NCBI GenBank assembly: GCA_022561145.1
Contig: JADFRS010000019.1
Span: forward strand, 1 to 35,787
Length of the DNA: 35,787 nucleotides
From: Gemmatimonadota bacterium
Lineage (GTDB): Bacteria > Gemmatimonadota > Gemmatimonadetes > Longimicrobiales > Gaopeijiaceae
Direction of reading: 5' to 3'
The notes beneath the pieces were generated by a model, which did not search any database, was not told where the DNA came from, and worked only from the letters and a program-made list of their open reading frames with translations. Shown in pieces: positions 16,421-26,007 of the stretch (the stretch's first letter is position 1; each line of letters begins with the position of its first letter). Position numbers and translations under genes: made by a program.

Positions 16421-17224
16421 ATGCCCATGAATTGCGCGGCCGCCAGAGAGGCGTTGTGGCCCCCCGAGAAGCTACGGCTTGCAGGGGAAGGTGTTCTGCT
16501 TGCGCGTGAGCACATCGAGGAATGCGGCGAGTGCCAGGAGTACTTCCGCCAAGACCGCCAGCTTCTAGATGCCTATTCCAGGCTGCGCAAGGAGCGCGCC
16601 CCGCGCAGGGTTCGCGAGCGGGTGTTCGACTCGCTGGCCAGGGAACGGGCTGGGAACCGGACGGCAGAAGTGAATCGGGATGCCCAGGTTGGGCCGGGAT
16701 CCCTCGCCCTTCCACGCTGGGCGGTAGCGGCCGCAGCTTCGCTGGTGCTCCTTTCGGCGCTAGGCACCACCGCCATGTGGGTGAGCCGTTCGACCACCCC
16801 GCACGAGGCCGGCGAGTTATTCATAGACGACTACCTCCGCAGGGCCGTGGGCCAGGACAACATCGTGTCGTCCGATCCGGCTGAGGTCTCCCGCTTTCTG
16901 GTGAGGGAGCTGGGCCTCCTGATCACGCCGATGCAGATCGAAGGGCTGCGGCTCGCCGGGGCTGAGGTGTGTTTCTTGGACGGCCGCCGCGGGGCGATGA
17001 TTCGCTACTGGCAGAACGGCCTCGAGGTGACGCACTACCTCATTCCGAGAGAAGGTGTGGAGGAGCGCGCGCCGAGGCGGTCGAGCATCTTGCCCGATCG
17101 CTCCGAGGATCAGGCTGCGCCTTCCGTGGTCACATGGGCGACGCCCTCCATCGAGCAGGCACTGGTGGGTGAGGTTTCCGCCGAGCGGCTCATGACGATC
17201 GCGCTGGAGGCTTCCTCGCTCTAG
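16421..17224 (+). CDS. Anti-sigma factor with ZAS zinc finger and periplasmic domain
   Basis: 267 residues. The N-terminus carries the zf-HC2/ZAS motif H-x3-C-x2-C (HIEECGECQEYF, about residues 29-40), which binds the cognate sigma factor. One transmembrane helix follows (WAVAAAASLVLLSALGTTAMWV, about residues 103-124), then a periplasmic domain of about 140 residues with FIDDYLRRAVGQDNIVSSDP and VCFLDGRRGAMIRYWQNG, resembling the extracytoplasmic part of other membrane anti-sigma factors. It starts one base after the sigma gene stop, with GGAGG at 16405-16409. The pair should form a signal-responsive switch; the signal is unknown. Confidence 0.85.
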   Translation: MPMNCAAAREALWPPEKLRLAGEGVLLAREHIEECGECQEYFRQDRQLLDAYSRLRKERAPRRVRERVFDSLARERAGNRTAEVNRDAQVGPGSLALPRWAVAAAASLVLLSALGTTAMWVSRSTTPHEAGELFIDDYLRRAVGQDNIVSSDPAEVSRFLVRELGLLITPMQIEGLRLAGAEVCFLDGRRGAMIRYWQNGLEVTHYLIPREGVEERAPRRSSILPDRSEDQAAPSVVTWATPSIEQALVGEVSAERLMTIALEASSL

Positions 17225-17236
17225 CGACGTAGCGGG

Positions 17237-17254
17237 GCTGGACCCTAGTCCAGC
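17237..17254. terminator. Hairpin between convergent anti-sigma and thioredoxin genes
   Basis: GCTGGAC (17237-17243) and GTCCAGC (17248-17254) form a perfect 7-bp stem with a 4-nt loop, 13 bp after the anti-sigma stop and across the stop codon of the opposite gene. Neither side has a T-run, so it is at best a weak two-way terminator. Confidence 0.35.
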
Positions 17255-18756
17255 GTGCTCGGCTGTCCTCGCCGCAATTCTTCGTCCACGATTCGCCGAA
17301 TCGGATCGATATTCTCGCCGAACCCGTACAGCCGACGGACCACTTTCAACTCGCGGTCCAAGATGACCGTGTAGGGTAGCCCGCGGTAGTTGTAACGGCT
17401 TCTCAACCGCCCACCACCCTCGGCGTTGAGGTACCCGACGTGCCCGATCTCTTCCAGGAAGTCCAGGCCGTCGGAGGCCGAGATGTCTTCGTTCAGGCCG
17501 ATCACGACCACCTTGTCGGGGTCGAGCTCGCGAGCATACGCGGCGAGTTGTGGCATCTCTCTTCGACACGGACCGCACCAGCTCGCCCAAAAGTTTATGA
17601 CCACCACTTTCCCCAAGTAGTCGTCGAGGCGGACCGGCTCGTCGCCGCCCAATTCAGTGAGGTCGAACGTGGGGAACAAGACGCGCTCCGGCTCGCCCGT
17701 CCGGGCGAGGGCGTCCTCCATGCTCAGCGCATAAACGTGGCCGCTTCGGTCGGCAAAAACCGCCCCGGCACTCGGGACCTCGCCGGTCCGTAGGAGTGTG
17801 CCGTCGGACGCGAACGTGTACACGTGTGTCGGCCCACGTCCCTCATGGGGCGCGGCCAAGACATAGATGTATCCGTCCGGCCCCACCGTCAGTCCATGCT
17901 GGAGTACGTGGTAGACCGGGGTGAGCGTCCCGTCGATGGGACGAAGCACTGGGGGATCGATCTCTGAAGGCGGACTCCAACGGCTCTTCCAAGCCAACTC
18001 GCCATCAGGCGTGAACGCGTTGATTTCGGGTCGCACCGATGACGCGAAGTAGATCATTCCGTCGGGTGCTACATGGGCCCATCCGGTATTCGCCAGTTGC
18101 CCGAGGAACGGTTCGGAGGGCCGCGTAACCTTCCCGATCGGCCGCAGCTCGCCCGAGAAGGCGTTTCGGACCCACATGAGTGGATCACGCGAGCGTATGG
18201 GGGCGAGGCTGAACTCCAGGATCGTGCGCGCCGCGACGAGTCCGCGACCGGCTTCACCACTCAGCGGTGCCGGCACCTCGTTGTCGACCCATTGCGACGG
18301 CGTTTCCCCCTCGAACAGCAAGCCCCGGCCGTCCGACTCCACGGCCACGACGCCACGTGAGTCGATCGAGACGTAGGTGGGCCGCGTGAGGTCGCCACCC
18401 TCCTTCGGCCTACCCTGTAGAATGCCGGCCACCACACCGCGTCCGTCGAACATCAGGATCCGCGCTCCGTCGGCGTCCGGCCAGGCAGCGCCACCGTCCG
18501 GGAGCGGGACCGCGGCACGGTTGCCCATGAACAGAAGCCGCAGGCCCTTGGTGGGGAGGCTCTCGTAGACACGGAGATGCTCTGCGGGTCCGTGATTCTC
18601 GACCGTGCGCACACCCTCCACCGTTGTGACGTCGGGAGCACGGTAGTCCTCGACCGGATCACTCACCGGTCCCGGTCCCGTATTGCAGGCGCTCAGAAGC
18701 GCCACAAGAATAAGAAGGCCGGAGCCGAGGCCCCGGCCTTCACGGTTCCGCCGCAT
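17245..18756 (-). CDS. Lipoprotein with beta-propeller and TlpA-like thioredoxin domain
   Basis: The ATG at 18756 (MRRNREGRG) is preferred to the upstream one because it gives a clean lipoprotein signal ending LVALLSACNT. The 503-residue protein has an N-terminal propeller of NHL or 6-bladed type (VPLPDGGAAWPDADGARILM; HVAPDGMIYFASSVRPEINA; LTVGPDGYIYVLAAPHEGRG) and a C-terminal thioredoxin domain of about 130 residues with VVINFWASWCGPCRREMPQL, then GLPYTVILDRELKVV carrying the cis-Pro. The intact CxxC suggests disulfide reduction or isomerisation in the periplasm, like TlpA/ResA. The next two genes downstream of the promoter side encode small exported Cys and His proteins, which fits a shared redox or metal role (inference). 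Confidence 0.88.
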   Translation of the reverse strand: MRRNREGRGLGSGLLILVALLSACNTGPGPVSDPVEDYRAPDVTTVEGVRTVENHGPAEHLRVYESLPTKGLRLLFMGNRAAVPLPDGGAAWPDADGARILMFDGRGVVAGILQGRPKEGGDLTRPTYVSIDSRGVVAVESDGRGLLFEGETPSQWVDNEVPAPLSGEAGRGLVAARTILEFSLAPIRSRDPLMWVRNAFSGELRPIGKVTRPSEPFLGQLANTGWAHVAPDGMIYFASSVRPEINAFTPDGELAWKSRWSPPSEIDPPVLRPIDGTLTPVYHVLQHGLTVGPDGYIYVLAAPHEGRGPTHVYTFASDGTLLRTGEVPSAGAVFADRSGHVYALSMEDALARTGEPERVLFPTFDLTELGGDEPVRLDDYLGKVVVINFWASWCGPCRREMPQLAAYARELDPDKVVVIGLNEDISASDGLDFLEEIGHVGYLNAEGGGRLRSRYNYRGLPYTVILDRELKVVRRLYGFGENIDPIRRIVDEELRRGQPSTLD

Positions 18757-18788
18757 GAATTCAGCGAAAATCATCAGGATCAGGAGTG

Positions 18789-19178
18789 TTACTCCTCCAT
18801 CTCCACGCTCTCGATGATGATCGTGTTCATGCCGGCGCGCTTGATGACTTTGCCCGTCACGCGAACGGTATGCTCGGCATGCGGCTTGAGAAGCTCGTTG
18901 GCGCTGGTGCCCGGCATGCCAGCACTGACAGGCAGGTAGAAAGTGCCGTCAGCCGTAAGCAATCCGAGCGGAATGCCGTTGTCCGCGCACACCTGGGAGC
19001 ACATGCGATGATCATCGCCGCTCAGGTTGTACACGACCTTGCAGGACAGGTCCACCACCGTAGCGGTGAAGCTCACGTCCTCGGCATCCTCGGCCATTTG
19101 CATCATCTGCGCCGAAGCGGGCATGGCCGAGAGGGCCAGCACGCCGAGCGAGAGAACGGTCAACGCAAGTTTGCGCAT
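18789..19178 (-). CDS. Small exported cysteine-containing protein of unknown function
   Basis: The ATG at 19178 has GGAGG (19187-19191) nine bases upstream and gives a signal peptide (MRKLALTVLSLGVLALSAMPASAQ). The mature part, about 105 residues, has three cysteines in LSCKVVYNLSGDDHRMCSQV and CADNGIPLG, then a beta-rich stretch (GTFYLPVS; HAEHTVRVTGKVIKRAGMNT) that looks OB-fold-like. I recall similar proteins annotated as hypothetical in several phyla. The cysteines and His residues would suit metal or heme-related handling; this is inference. It lies 32 bp upstream of the thioredoxin lipoprotein gene, likely co-transcribed. Confidence 0.7.
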   Translation of the reverse strand: MRKLALTVLSLGVLALSAMPASAQMMQMAEDAEDVSFTATVVDLSCKVVYNLSGDDHRMCSQVCADNGIPLGLLTADGTFYLPVSAGMPGTSANELLKPHAEHTVRVTGKVIKRAGMNTIIIESVEMEE

Positions 19179-19211
19179 TAGAACTACCTCCAATTGCGAA
19201 TAAGTGACGCT

Positions 19212-19234
19212 AAAAATCCGGACCGTGCGTCCGG
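19212..19234 (-). terminator. Rho-independent terminator after the YtkA-like gene
   Basis: On the minus strand CCGGAC-GCACG-GTCCGG forms a perfect 6-bp stem with a 5-nt loop, followed directly by ATTTTTAG. It lies about 70 bp after the stop at 19305 and just before the ribosome site of the next gene, whose promoter must therefore overlap or be weak, unless read-through is used. Confidence 0.6.
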
Positions 19235-19304
19235 TCTCCGAACAAACAACTCGAACACGGCTCCATGGGTTCCTGGGAGGGCACCCGGTCCGTGATTTTC
19301 TCGA

Positions 19305-19865
19305 TCAATGCTCATCTTGCCCGCCGTGGCCAGAGTGCGCCTGGGTCCCGGTGTGATCCGGCGCCTCCTCGACCTCGAGGCGAGTTCCGTGCTCGTGGCC
19401 GGCCCCCTCTTCACTTGGCTCCGCCACGAATTCGAAGGAGGCGGCGTCGACTCCGACGCCGAGGTTCACATAGATCTGCCAAACACCGTCCATCATGATG
19501 GGCGCCGACACCGTGTAGTCGCCGCTCGCCATGCGGTGGGCCGCGTAGCGCCGGATGCCCATCATCGGCATCTCGGGCGACACGATGTCGATCGACACTG
19601 GGATGGAGTCGGGCACTTCCCAGCCAAACGCGAGGTGGAAGCTCGTGTCACCGACGCGCACCGGATAGGGCTCGACCGTGACCGTCACCGGGACGCCACT
19701 CGCCGACATGGCCTCCCAAATGGCGGGGTTCGCAGCCTCAACGGCGCTCGCCGCCTCCGATGCTGCGGCGCCACCCTCGATGTCGCCCGGGCCGCACCCG
19801 GAAGCGTGCACCGTGAGCCCCGCGAACAGAACTAATCCAGCGAGCTTGATATGCGGTTTTCCCAT
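19305..19865 (-). CDS. YtkA-like domain lipoprotein with His-rich tail
   Basis: The ATG at 19865 gives a lipoprotein signal (IKLAGLVLFAGLTVHASGCGP). In the 186-residue product, residues ~55-150 show the beta-sandwich pattern of YtkA/FixH-like domains: PVTVTVEPYPVRVGDTSFHL, then IVSPEMPMMGIRRYAAHRM and SGDYTVSAPIMMDGVWQIYV. The tail has many His residues (GAGHEHGTRLEVEEAPDHTG, HSGHGGQDEH). YtkA-like proteins are often found with copper or cytochrome oxidase genes, and the Met/His content fits copper binding, but no direct proof is in the sequence. A terminator separates it from the next gene. Confidence 0.8.
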   Translation of the reverse strand: MGKPHIKLAGLVLFAGLTVHASGCGPGDIEGGAAASEAASAVEAANPAIWEAMSASGVPVTVTVEPYPVRVGDTSFHLAFGWEVPDSIPVSIDIVSPEMPMMGIRRYAAHRMASGDYTVSAPIMMDGVWQIYVNLGVGVDAASFEFVAEPSEEGAGHEHGTRLEVEEAPDHTGTQAHSGHGGQDEH

Positions 19866-19975
19866 GGCATCCGTTGAACGCATGGGGGGGATTCGGGGTT
19901 CCCATATTTGGTACGAGGTATGGAGTCTTGGGTGCTGCGGTGGGATCGGCTAATGCGCCCCGGCGGGCGGAGGGC

Positions 19976-20437
19976 TCAGTATCGTTGTTGGAGATCGTTA
20001 CGCTCGACCAGAATACGTCGCATCGACAGGGCATCCCGCAGGGCAATGCGGAGGAATTTCGCCTCGACGGGCTTGACCAGATAGGTGCGCGCACCCGCTT
20101 CGAGACACTCCAGCGCGATGTCCGGATCGTCCACGCCGGTCATCATGACAACGGCCATTTCGGGGTCGCGTTGAAGCGCCCAACTGAGGAACTCGACGCC
20201 CTTCATGCGGGGGAGCTCGATGTCGAGCAGGAGTGCGTCGAACCGCTTAGAGGCAAGCCACGTATCCGCTTCTTCGGCGGATGCGGCGGTGCGAACGGAG
20301 TAGCCGAACTGGGTCACGAGCCGCTCCATCGTCTGGCGGACGTCGGGCTCGTCATCCACTGCCAACAGCTCTGCGTGGGCGGGGGAAGTACTGACCAGTT
20401 TCTGCCACCCGAGACGGTTGCGGTGGAGTGCGATCAT
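19976..20437 (-). CDS. Single-domain response regulator (receiver)
   Basis: 153 residues, essentially one CheY-like receiver domain. Key residues are present: the acidic pair in LLAVDDEPDVRQ (about residue 28), the phosphorylation Asp in LLLDIELPRMKG (about residue 72), Thr in VVMMTGVDD and Lys in YLVKPVEAKF. The C-terminus ends in a short helix (MRRILVERNDLQQRY) with no output domain. It follows the small membrane protein gene by 7 bp, so the two are co-transcribed. The N-terminal ~20 residues before the receiver are unusual and the real start may be slightly downstream. It could relay phosphate to another protein. Confidence 0.85.
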   Translation of the reverse strand: MIALHRNRLGWQKLVSTSPAHAELLAVDDEPDVRQTMERLVTQFGYSVRTAASAEEADTWLASKRFDALLLDIELPRMKGVEFLSWALQRDPEMAVVMMTGVDDPDIALECLEAGARTYLVKPVEAKFLRIALRDALSMRRILVERNDLQQRY

Positions 20438-20444
20438 GGTGTTT

Positions 20445-20861
20445 TCACCGTCTGGGCGCCCGTTCCAGGTCCTCCATCTTCCACAACTCGTTGATCAGCC
20501 GGTTCGCCTGGTCACTGAGTTCGCCCGGAGCTTGGGCCTTGGAACGCTCCTCTTCGGCAAGCTGCTCCGGCGTCGTATGGGCGCTGAGCCCCACGTAGCC
20601 ACCGACACCCCCCGCAGCGAGCAGAGCACACGCGAAGCCGACCTGGATACGCCGAGCCCTCTTCCTCCGCTGTGTCTCGACCTTGGCTTGTCGAGCCCAA
20701 TGCTCAAGGTCGCTCACGCCGGGGATCACAGCGTAACGCTCGCTCTCTTTCTTCGAGCGCAAGGTCTGTTTCTTGGGTCCCCCGGGGTAGCTTCCGGAAA
20801 TCGTGATCACGCCGATGCTTCCGTTCCAGTCGTGCTCTCGTGGCTTGGACACGCCGCTCAC
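20445..20861 (-). CDS. Small one-helix membrane protein upstream of the response regulator
   Basis: 138 residues starting with GTG at 20861. A basic region (RQAKVETQRRKRARR) precedes one transmembrane helix (IQVGFACALLAAGGVGGYVG, about residues 72-93). The C-terminal part is a short charged helix (TPEQLAEEERSKAQAPGELS). I do not recognise the family. The tight spacing to the receiver gene suggests a shared function, for example as membrane partner, but that is not shown. The GTG start is not well supported. Confidence 0.55.
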   Translation of the reverse strand: MSGVSKPREHDWNGSIGVITISGSYPGGPKKQTLRSKKESERYAVIPGVSDLEHWARQAKVETQRRKRARRIQVGFACALLAAGGVGGYVGLSAHTTPEQLAEEERSKAQAPGELSDQANRLINELWKMEDLERAPRR

Positions 20862-20949
20862 AGGCGCTCGTGGACCTGCCTCTGCCCCCCTGGCGAGACC
20901 CTGGTCACGATGCCACTCCTATGAGGATCGGCGGCGCGAAACCAGGACT

Positions 20950-21332
20950 TTAGTCGCGCGGATCGCCCATGAGGGCGTCTTCGACCGCTTCGGAGAGTTG
21001 ATCGAGCGAAAAGGGCTTGGGCAGGAAGGGCTCCGGCGGAGAGGATAGTTCACGCCCGAGTTCACGCGAAGCGTACCCGGACATGAACAAAAACTTCAAG
21101 TCGGGCCGGGACTGCTCGAGGATCTCGACCATCTCTATGCCGGTCAGGCCGGGCATTACGATGTCCGTGAGCACCAGATCGACGTCGGTGCCCCGGTCCA
21201 GAACGAACTCCAGCGCCACGCGCGCGTCCGGAGCGGAATGCACTTCGTATCCGAGCTTGGCGAGCAGGCGACCGTGACCTTACGCACGGTCTCCTCATCC
21301 TCGACCACCAGAATGGTTATCGGTGTGCCTAT
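20950..21332 (-). pseudogene. Response regulator receiver gene, start-codon loss plus frameshift
   Basis: From 21332 the minus strand reads ATA-GTPITILVVEDEETVRKV, preceded by GGGGAG (21340-21345) 7 nt upstream, exactly where an ATG would be expected. After KVT the frame breaks near 21270-21276; restoring one G gives GRLLAKLGYEV, then HSAPDARVALEFVLDRG and VDLVLTDIVMPGLTGIEMVE with the phosphorylation Asp, MSGYAS and PKPFSLDQL. The total length, 383 bp, is one short of a multiple of three. A 97-residue ORF from a downstream ATG would lack the first strand and acidic residues. Original function: a CheY-like receiver or the end of a hybrid kinase. Confidence 0.8.
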
Positions 21333-21407
21333 GTCCGTTCTCCCCGCCTCAATATGCTCAGCCCCGCGCCAAACGAACTCGGCGTCGAAATCGCGTTCGT
21401 AGAAGTT

Positions 21408-23444
21408 CTATGCCAAAGACTCATGGCGGTTCTTTTCTAGCAGACTTCGTGCCGTTCCAGCCACCTTCTCGGCCGTGATGTCGAACTCGGCGTACAGCGT
21501 CGGCGATGGAGCCGAAGCTCCGAAATGGTCGATTCCTACGGCTCCGCCGTTGTCTCCCACCCACCGTGCCCACCCGTGCGTACTGCCTGCTTCCACGGCC
21601 ACACGCACGGCCGTTGATGTGAGCACCTCGTCGCGATAGGCCTGGGACTGGGCACAGAAGAGGTGCCAGCTCGCCATGCTCACAACCCGAGTAGGGACTC
21701 CGTCCGACTCCAGGGCGTCCCGCGCTTCTACCGCGAGCTGAACCTCGGACCCGCTTGCGATCAGGACCAGGTCGGGTGTGCCTCCCGTTGCCTCCGCCAG
21801 GATGTACGCACCCTTGGCCAGGCATTCCGCAGCGTCTCCGGTGCGCACCAGCGCGGGCACCTTTTGCCGCGTGAGGGACAGGAACGAAGGCCCGTCGGTG
21901 CGCGCCATCGCCGCGCGCCAGGCCTCCACGGTCTCTGCAGGATCGGCCGGCCTCAAGTCCATCAAGTTCGGAATGGCTCGCAGTGACATGAGGTGCTCGA
22001 CGGGCTGGTGGGTCGGACCATCCTCACCCAGGCCGATGCTGTCGTGCGTAAAGACGTATATGACCGGCAGTCCCATCATTGCGGCCAGACGGATGGACGG
22101 TCTCATGTAGTCCGAAAAGATGAGGAACGTGCCACCGAACGGCCTCACACCGCCGTGAAGCGCCATGCCGTTCATGATGGCGGCCATCGCGTGCTCCCTC
22201 ACGCCGAAGTGGATCACTCGACCATCCGGCGATTCCGGCAGCAGCGGATCTGCGCCTACTATATCCGTCTTGTTGGACGGCCCCAGGTCGGCGGATCCCC
22301 CGATCAGGCCCGGAACGCCGGCAGCCAATCCCTGGAGCACCTTCCCGGAGGACGAGCGAGTGGCGTCGGCCTCCCCGTCCAGATTGGGGATCTCGTCGTC
22401 CCAACCCACCGGGAGGCGTCCGGCCATGGCGCCCTCGAGCTCGGCAGCGAGGTCGGGGTGTGCACCCTCGTATGCTGCCCACCGCTCGGCCCACTCGCCC
22501 TCCTGGCGGGCTCCACTGGCAATGGCGCGCCGCCACACTTCGAGCGCTTCGTCCGGAATGTGGAACGGCTCGGTTGAGGGGTAACCGAGATTCTCCTTGG
22601 TGGCGGCCACCTCGTCCTCACCGAGAGCTGCGCCGTGGGTGCTGTGATGACCCACCTTGTTGGGGCTGCCCTCCGCGATGCGGGTGCTCACCGAAATGAA
22701 CGAAGGCCTTCCATGTTCCTTCTTTGCGGCCTCCATCGCCCCATTCAGCGCCTCCAGGTCGGTTCCGTCATCCACCGTCTGGACGTGCCAGCCATAGCTC
22801 CGAAATCGATCCGCCTGGTTCGTCGAGCAGGCCAGGTCGGTACTGCCCTCGATCGTGATGCGGTTGTCGTCGAAGAGCCAGATCAACCGCCCGAGCTTCT
22901 GATGCCCGGCGAAAGCGGCCGTCTCGTGCGAAATCCCCTCCATGAGATCGCCGTCCGAGCAGATCGCCCAGGTGTGGTGGCCGACGATGTCGTGCCCGGG
23001 GCGGTTGTACCGTTTTGCGAGCCAGCGTTCGGCCATGGCCATGCCGACGGAGTTCGCGATGCCCTGCCCGAGCGGCCCTGTGGTGGTCTCGACTCCCGGA
23101 GTGTGTCCCGCTTCGGGGTGGCCGGGCGTGCGCGACCCCCACTGGCGGAAATCCGCCAGTTCCTCCAGCGGGAGATCGTATCCCGTCAGATGCAGAAGCG
23201 AGTAAAGCAACATCGAAGCGTGTCCGGGAGAAAGAACGAACCGATCCCTGTCCAGCCAACCCGGATTCGCCGGATTATGCCGAAGGTGCCTCGTAAAGAG
23301 CAGGTACCCGAGGGGTGCTAAGCCCATGGGCGCCCCTGGGTGTCCACAGTTGGCCTTCTGCACCGCATCCATCGATAGGACACGCACCACATTTATGCAA
23401 AGTTGATCCAGCTCCGGGTTCACCTCCCTGGGCGTTTCAAGCAT
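21408..23444 (-). CDS. tkt: Transketolase
   Basis: 678 residues, the normal length. The ATG at 23444 has GGGGAG 5 nt upstream and overlaps the leuS stop (ATGCTTGA); the GTG at 23450 in the ORF track sits too close to that ribosome site. Signatures: [11 protein letters not shown], the thiamine diphosphate motif [33 protein letters not shown], the central [16 protein letters not shown] and [13 protein letters not shown]. The enzyme moves two-carbon units between sugar phosphates in the cytosolic pentose phosphate pathway. The coupling to leuS is unusual but no functional link is implied. The tail after [20 protein letters not shown] is normal. Confidence 0.97.
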   Translation of the reverse strand: MLETPREVNPELDQLCINVVRVLSMDAVQKANCGHPGAPMGLAPLGYLLFTRHLRHNPANPGWLDRDRFVLSPGHASMLLYSLLHLTGYDLPLEELADFRQWGSRTPGHPEAGHTPGVETTTGPLGQGIANSVGMAMAERWLAKRYNRPGHDIVGHHTWAICSDGDLMEGISHETAAFAGHQKLGRLIWLFDDNRITIEGSTDLACSTNQADRFRSYGWHVQTVDDGTDLEALNGAMEAAKKEHGRPSFISVSTRIAEGSPNKVGHHSTHGAALGEDEVAATKENLGYPSTEPFHIPDEALEVWRRAIASGARQEGEWAERWAAYEGAHPDLAAELEGAMAGRLPVGWDDEIPNLDGEADATRSSSGKVLQGLAAGVPGLIGGSADLGPSNKTDIVGADPLLPESPDGRVIHFGVREHAMAAIMNGMALHGGVRPFGGTFLIFSDYMRPSIRLAAMMGLPVIYVFTHDSIGLGEDGPTHQPVEHLMSLRAIPNLMDLRPADPAETVEAWRAAMARTDGPSFLSLTRQKVPALVRTGDAAECLAKGAYILAEATGGTPDLVLIASGSEVQLAVEARDALESDGVPTRVVSMASWHLFCAQSQAYRDEVLTSTAVRVAVEAGSTHGWARWVGDNGGAVGIDHFGASAPSPTLYAEFDITAEKVAGTARSLLEKNRHESLA

Positions 23445-25947
23445 CGGCACTCCCCACTACAAAGTTAAGCAGCCGGTTAGGCACATAAATCGCTCGTCTC
23501 ACGATGCCCTCATCGAGATAACGGGCCACGTTTTCCTCTTTCCGGGCCAGCTCTTCGGCCATCTCCTGGCTCATGCCCATGGGCCCGCGCACAGTGCCCC
23601 GCAGCTTGCCATTTACCTGCACCGCGACCTCGACGGACGACTCCTTCGCCTTTTCCGGATCGTGCTCCGGCCAGTTCTTTCCGAAGATGGTCCCTTCTTT
23701 CCCGAGTCGGCTCCATAACTCTTCGGCGATGTGCGGTGCGAACGGTGCGGTCAGCACGACCAATGGCTCGACTTCGGCACGGACCGCCGTGCGGCCACCG
23801 GCCCTGACGCTGTTGAGGTACTCCATGAGTGCAGCGATAGCGGTGTTGTACTGGAGCGTGGGGATTTGGTCCGTGACCTGGGCGATTGTCTGGTGGAGCT
23901 TCCGTTCGACGTCCGGGTCAGGCGTCCCGTCTTCGGCGTTGACCACAGTGTCCCACAGCCGGTGCAGGAACCCGTGCGGGCCCTGGATACCTTCGTCGCG
24001 GTAGTCACCGCCCTCCTCGAAGGGCCCCAGGAACATCAGGTAGGTCCGAAGCGTGTCTGCGCCATACTGTTCGATGATCTGGTCTGGGACGACCACGTTG
24101 CCCTTGCTCTTGGACATCTTGGCGCCCTCACGAATGATCAATCCGTGGGCCCGAAACCGCACGAACGGCTCATCGAACTCGACGTGCCCCAGGTCGTGCA
24201 GCGCCATCGTAATGAAGCGCGCGTAGAGCAGGTGCAGCACGGCGTGCTCGTTCCCGCCGATGTAGCAATCCACCGGGAGCCAGGTACGCGTGATGTCCTC
24301 GTCCATCGCCTTGTCGCCGGAGTCCGTGGACGGATAGCGAAGGAAATACCAAGAACTGTCCAAGAACGTATCGGACACGTCCGTCTCCCGGCGTGCGCCC
24401 GCGCCGCACTCCGGGCATTCCGTGCGATACCACTCTTCTACACGAGCCAGCGGGCTCACTCCGGAATCATCGGGCTTGAAGTCCTCCACACGCGGCAGGA
24501 CGACGGGCAGATCTTCCTCCGGTACGGGGACCGCCCCGCAGTCATCGCAGTAGATGATCGGAATCGGCGGCCCCCAGTATCGCTGACGTGAGATGCACCA
24601 ATCGTGAATCCTGAAGTTGACCTGGGCCTCGGCCAACTCCCGCCCGGCGAGCCACTCCACGATGGCGGGTTTGGCATCGGCCACGGGGATTCCGTCGAAG
24701 TGCTCCGAATTCACCAGGGAGCCGTCTCCCTGATAGGCCTCGTCCAGCGGCGTGTCGGCGTCCTCGCCCGGGGCAGCCACGACCCGCCGAATCGTGAGCC
24801 CGAACGCGGAAGCGAACTCGAAGTCCCGCTGATCATGCCCCGGCACAGCCATAATGGCGCCTGTGCCGTAGCCCATCAGGACGTAATCGGCGATCCAGAT
24901 CGGAATGGGCTCGCCCGTGGCCGGGTTGAGGCAATAGCCACCGGTGAAAATGCCCGTCTTGTCCTTTTCCGTCTTCTGGCGTGCGACCAGGTCCGTCTTC
25001 GTGGCGAGCTCGCGGTACTCACGGATGGCGTCCGCCTGTTCGGGGGCGGTGACTTCATCCACCAGCGGATGCTCCGGCGACAGAACCATATAGGTGGCGC
25101 CGAAAACCGTATCTGGCCGCGTCGTGAAGACACCGATTTGCTTCGCGTCGGCTGGGAGTGCGTCCGCGGCGACGGTCATCGTATCACCGACGCCCGCAGT
25201 CACATCGCCCGGCGAAAGGATGGGAAAGCGCAGCAGCGCTCCCTCGCTCCGGCCGATCCAATTGACCTGAGCCTTTCTGGTCGAGTCCGACCAGTCGAGG
25301 TGGTCCAGATTGTCCAGGAGCTTCGCGGCGTACTTGGTGATCTTGAAGAACCACTGCGCGATCGTGCGCTGCTCGACGGGGGTGTCGCAGCGCTCACATG
25401 TCCCGGCGATCACCTGCTCGTTGGCCAGCACCGTCATGCAGGATGGGCACCAGTTGACCGGGGCTTCCTTCCGTTCGGCGAGGCCAGCCTTGAACAGTTG
25501 GAGGAAGATCCACTGCGTCCAGCGATAGTAAGCCGGGTCCGTCGTGTCGACCGAGTGGTCCCAATCGAACATGCCACCGATACGCCGGAGCTGCCGCGTG
25601 AAGTTCGCCACGTTGCTCGGGATCAGATCCATCGGGTGAATGCCCTGCTTCAGGGCGAAGTTCTCCGAGTGGATCCCGAATGCGTCGAACCCGATCGGCT
25701 CGAACACGGTGTGTCCCGTCAACCTCCGGAAACGGCCATGAACGTCAGCGCCCGTGAACGCGTAGATATTCCCGACGTGCAGCCCCTCGGCGGATGGGTA
25801 GGGGAACATCATCAGGTTGTAGTAGGGGCGGTCGGGCGCTCGCAGGTCGTCCTGCGTAAAGCGGTTCGTGCCCTGTTTTTCCCAGCTCTCCTGCCATTTT
25901 GCTTCAACTTCGGCGGGTGAGTAGCCGGTTGGGGGGTCGGTGCTCAT
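23437..25947 (-). CDS. leuS: Leucyl-tRNA synthetase
   Basis: 836 residues from the ATG at 25947 ([19 protein letters not shown]). The ORF track adds 20 residues with no family match. Class I signatures: [13 protein letters not shown] (HIGH-type), then [14 protein letters not shown] with a zinc-type Cys cluster continuing in CERCDTP, an editing domain with [20 protein letters not shown] and [32 protein letters not shown], a second Cys pair, and KMSKSKGN. The C-terminal anticodon and tRNA-binding domains end at the tkt overlap. It charges tRNA-Leu in the cytosol. No lesion is present along 2.5 kb, which argues against a generally error-prone consensus. Confidence 0.97.
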   Translation of the reverse strand: MSTDPPTGYSPAEVEAKWQESWEKQGTNRFTQDDLRAPDRPYYNLMMFPYPSAEGLHVGNIYAFTGADVHGRFRRLTGHTVFEPIGFDAFGIHSENFALKQGIHPMDLIPSNVANFTRQLRRIGGMFDWDHSVDTTDPAYYRWTQWIFLQLFKAGLAERKEAPVNWCPSCMTVLANEQVIAGTCERCDTPVEQRTIAQWFFKITKYAAKLLDNLDHLDWSDSTRKAQVNWIGRSEGALLRFPILSPGDVTAGVGDTMTVAADALPADAKQIGVFTTRPDTVFGATYMVLSPEHPLVDEVTAPEQADAIREYRELATKTDLVARQKTEKDKTGIFTGGYCLNPATGEPIPIWIADYVLMGYGTGAIMAVPGHDQRDFEFASAFGLTIRRVVAAPGEDADTPLDEAYQGDGSLVNSEHFDGIPVADAKPAIVEWLAGRELAEAQVNFRIHDWCISRQRYWGPPIPIIYCDDCGAVPVPEEDLPVVLPRVEDFKPDDSGVSPLARVEEWYRTECPECGAGARRETDVSDTFLDSSWYFLRYPSTDSGDKAMDEDITRTWLPVDCYIGGNEHAVLHLLYARFITMALHDLGHVEFDEPFVRFRAHGLIIREGAKMSKSKGNVVVPDQIIEQYGADTLRTYLMFLGPFEEGGDYRDEGIQGPHGFLHRLWDTVVNAEDGTPDPDVERKLHQTIAQVTDQIPTLQYNTAIAALMEYLNSVRAGGRTAVRAEVEPLVVLTAPFAPHIAEELWSRLGKEGTIFGKNWPEHDPEKAKESSVEVAVQVNGKLRGTVRGPMGMSQEMAEELARKEENVARYLDEGIVRRAIYVPNRLLNFVVGSADA

Positions 25948-26007
25948 GTTCGTGTGTTTCGGTGGAGGCCAGCTCCAGCCGCGGAGGTCAAGAATCGGAA
26001 TCCACAC

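Noticed and set aside
24604-25920. 438-codon plus-strand ORF opposite leuS
   Set aside because: Shadow of leuS; no ribosome site or domain.
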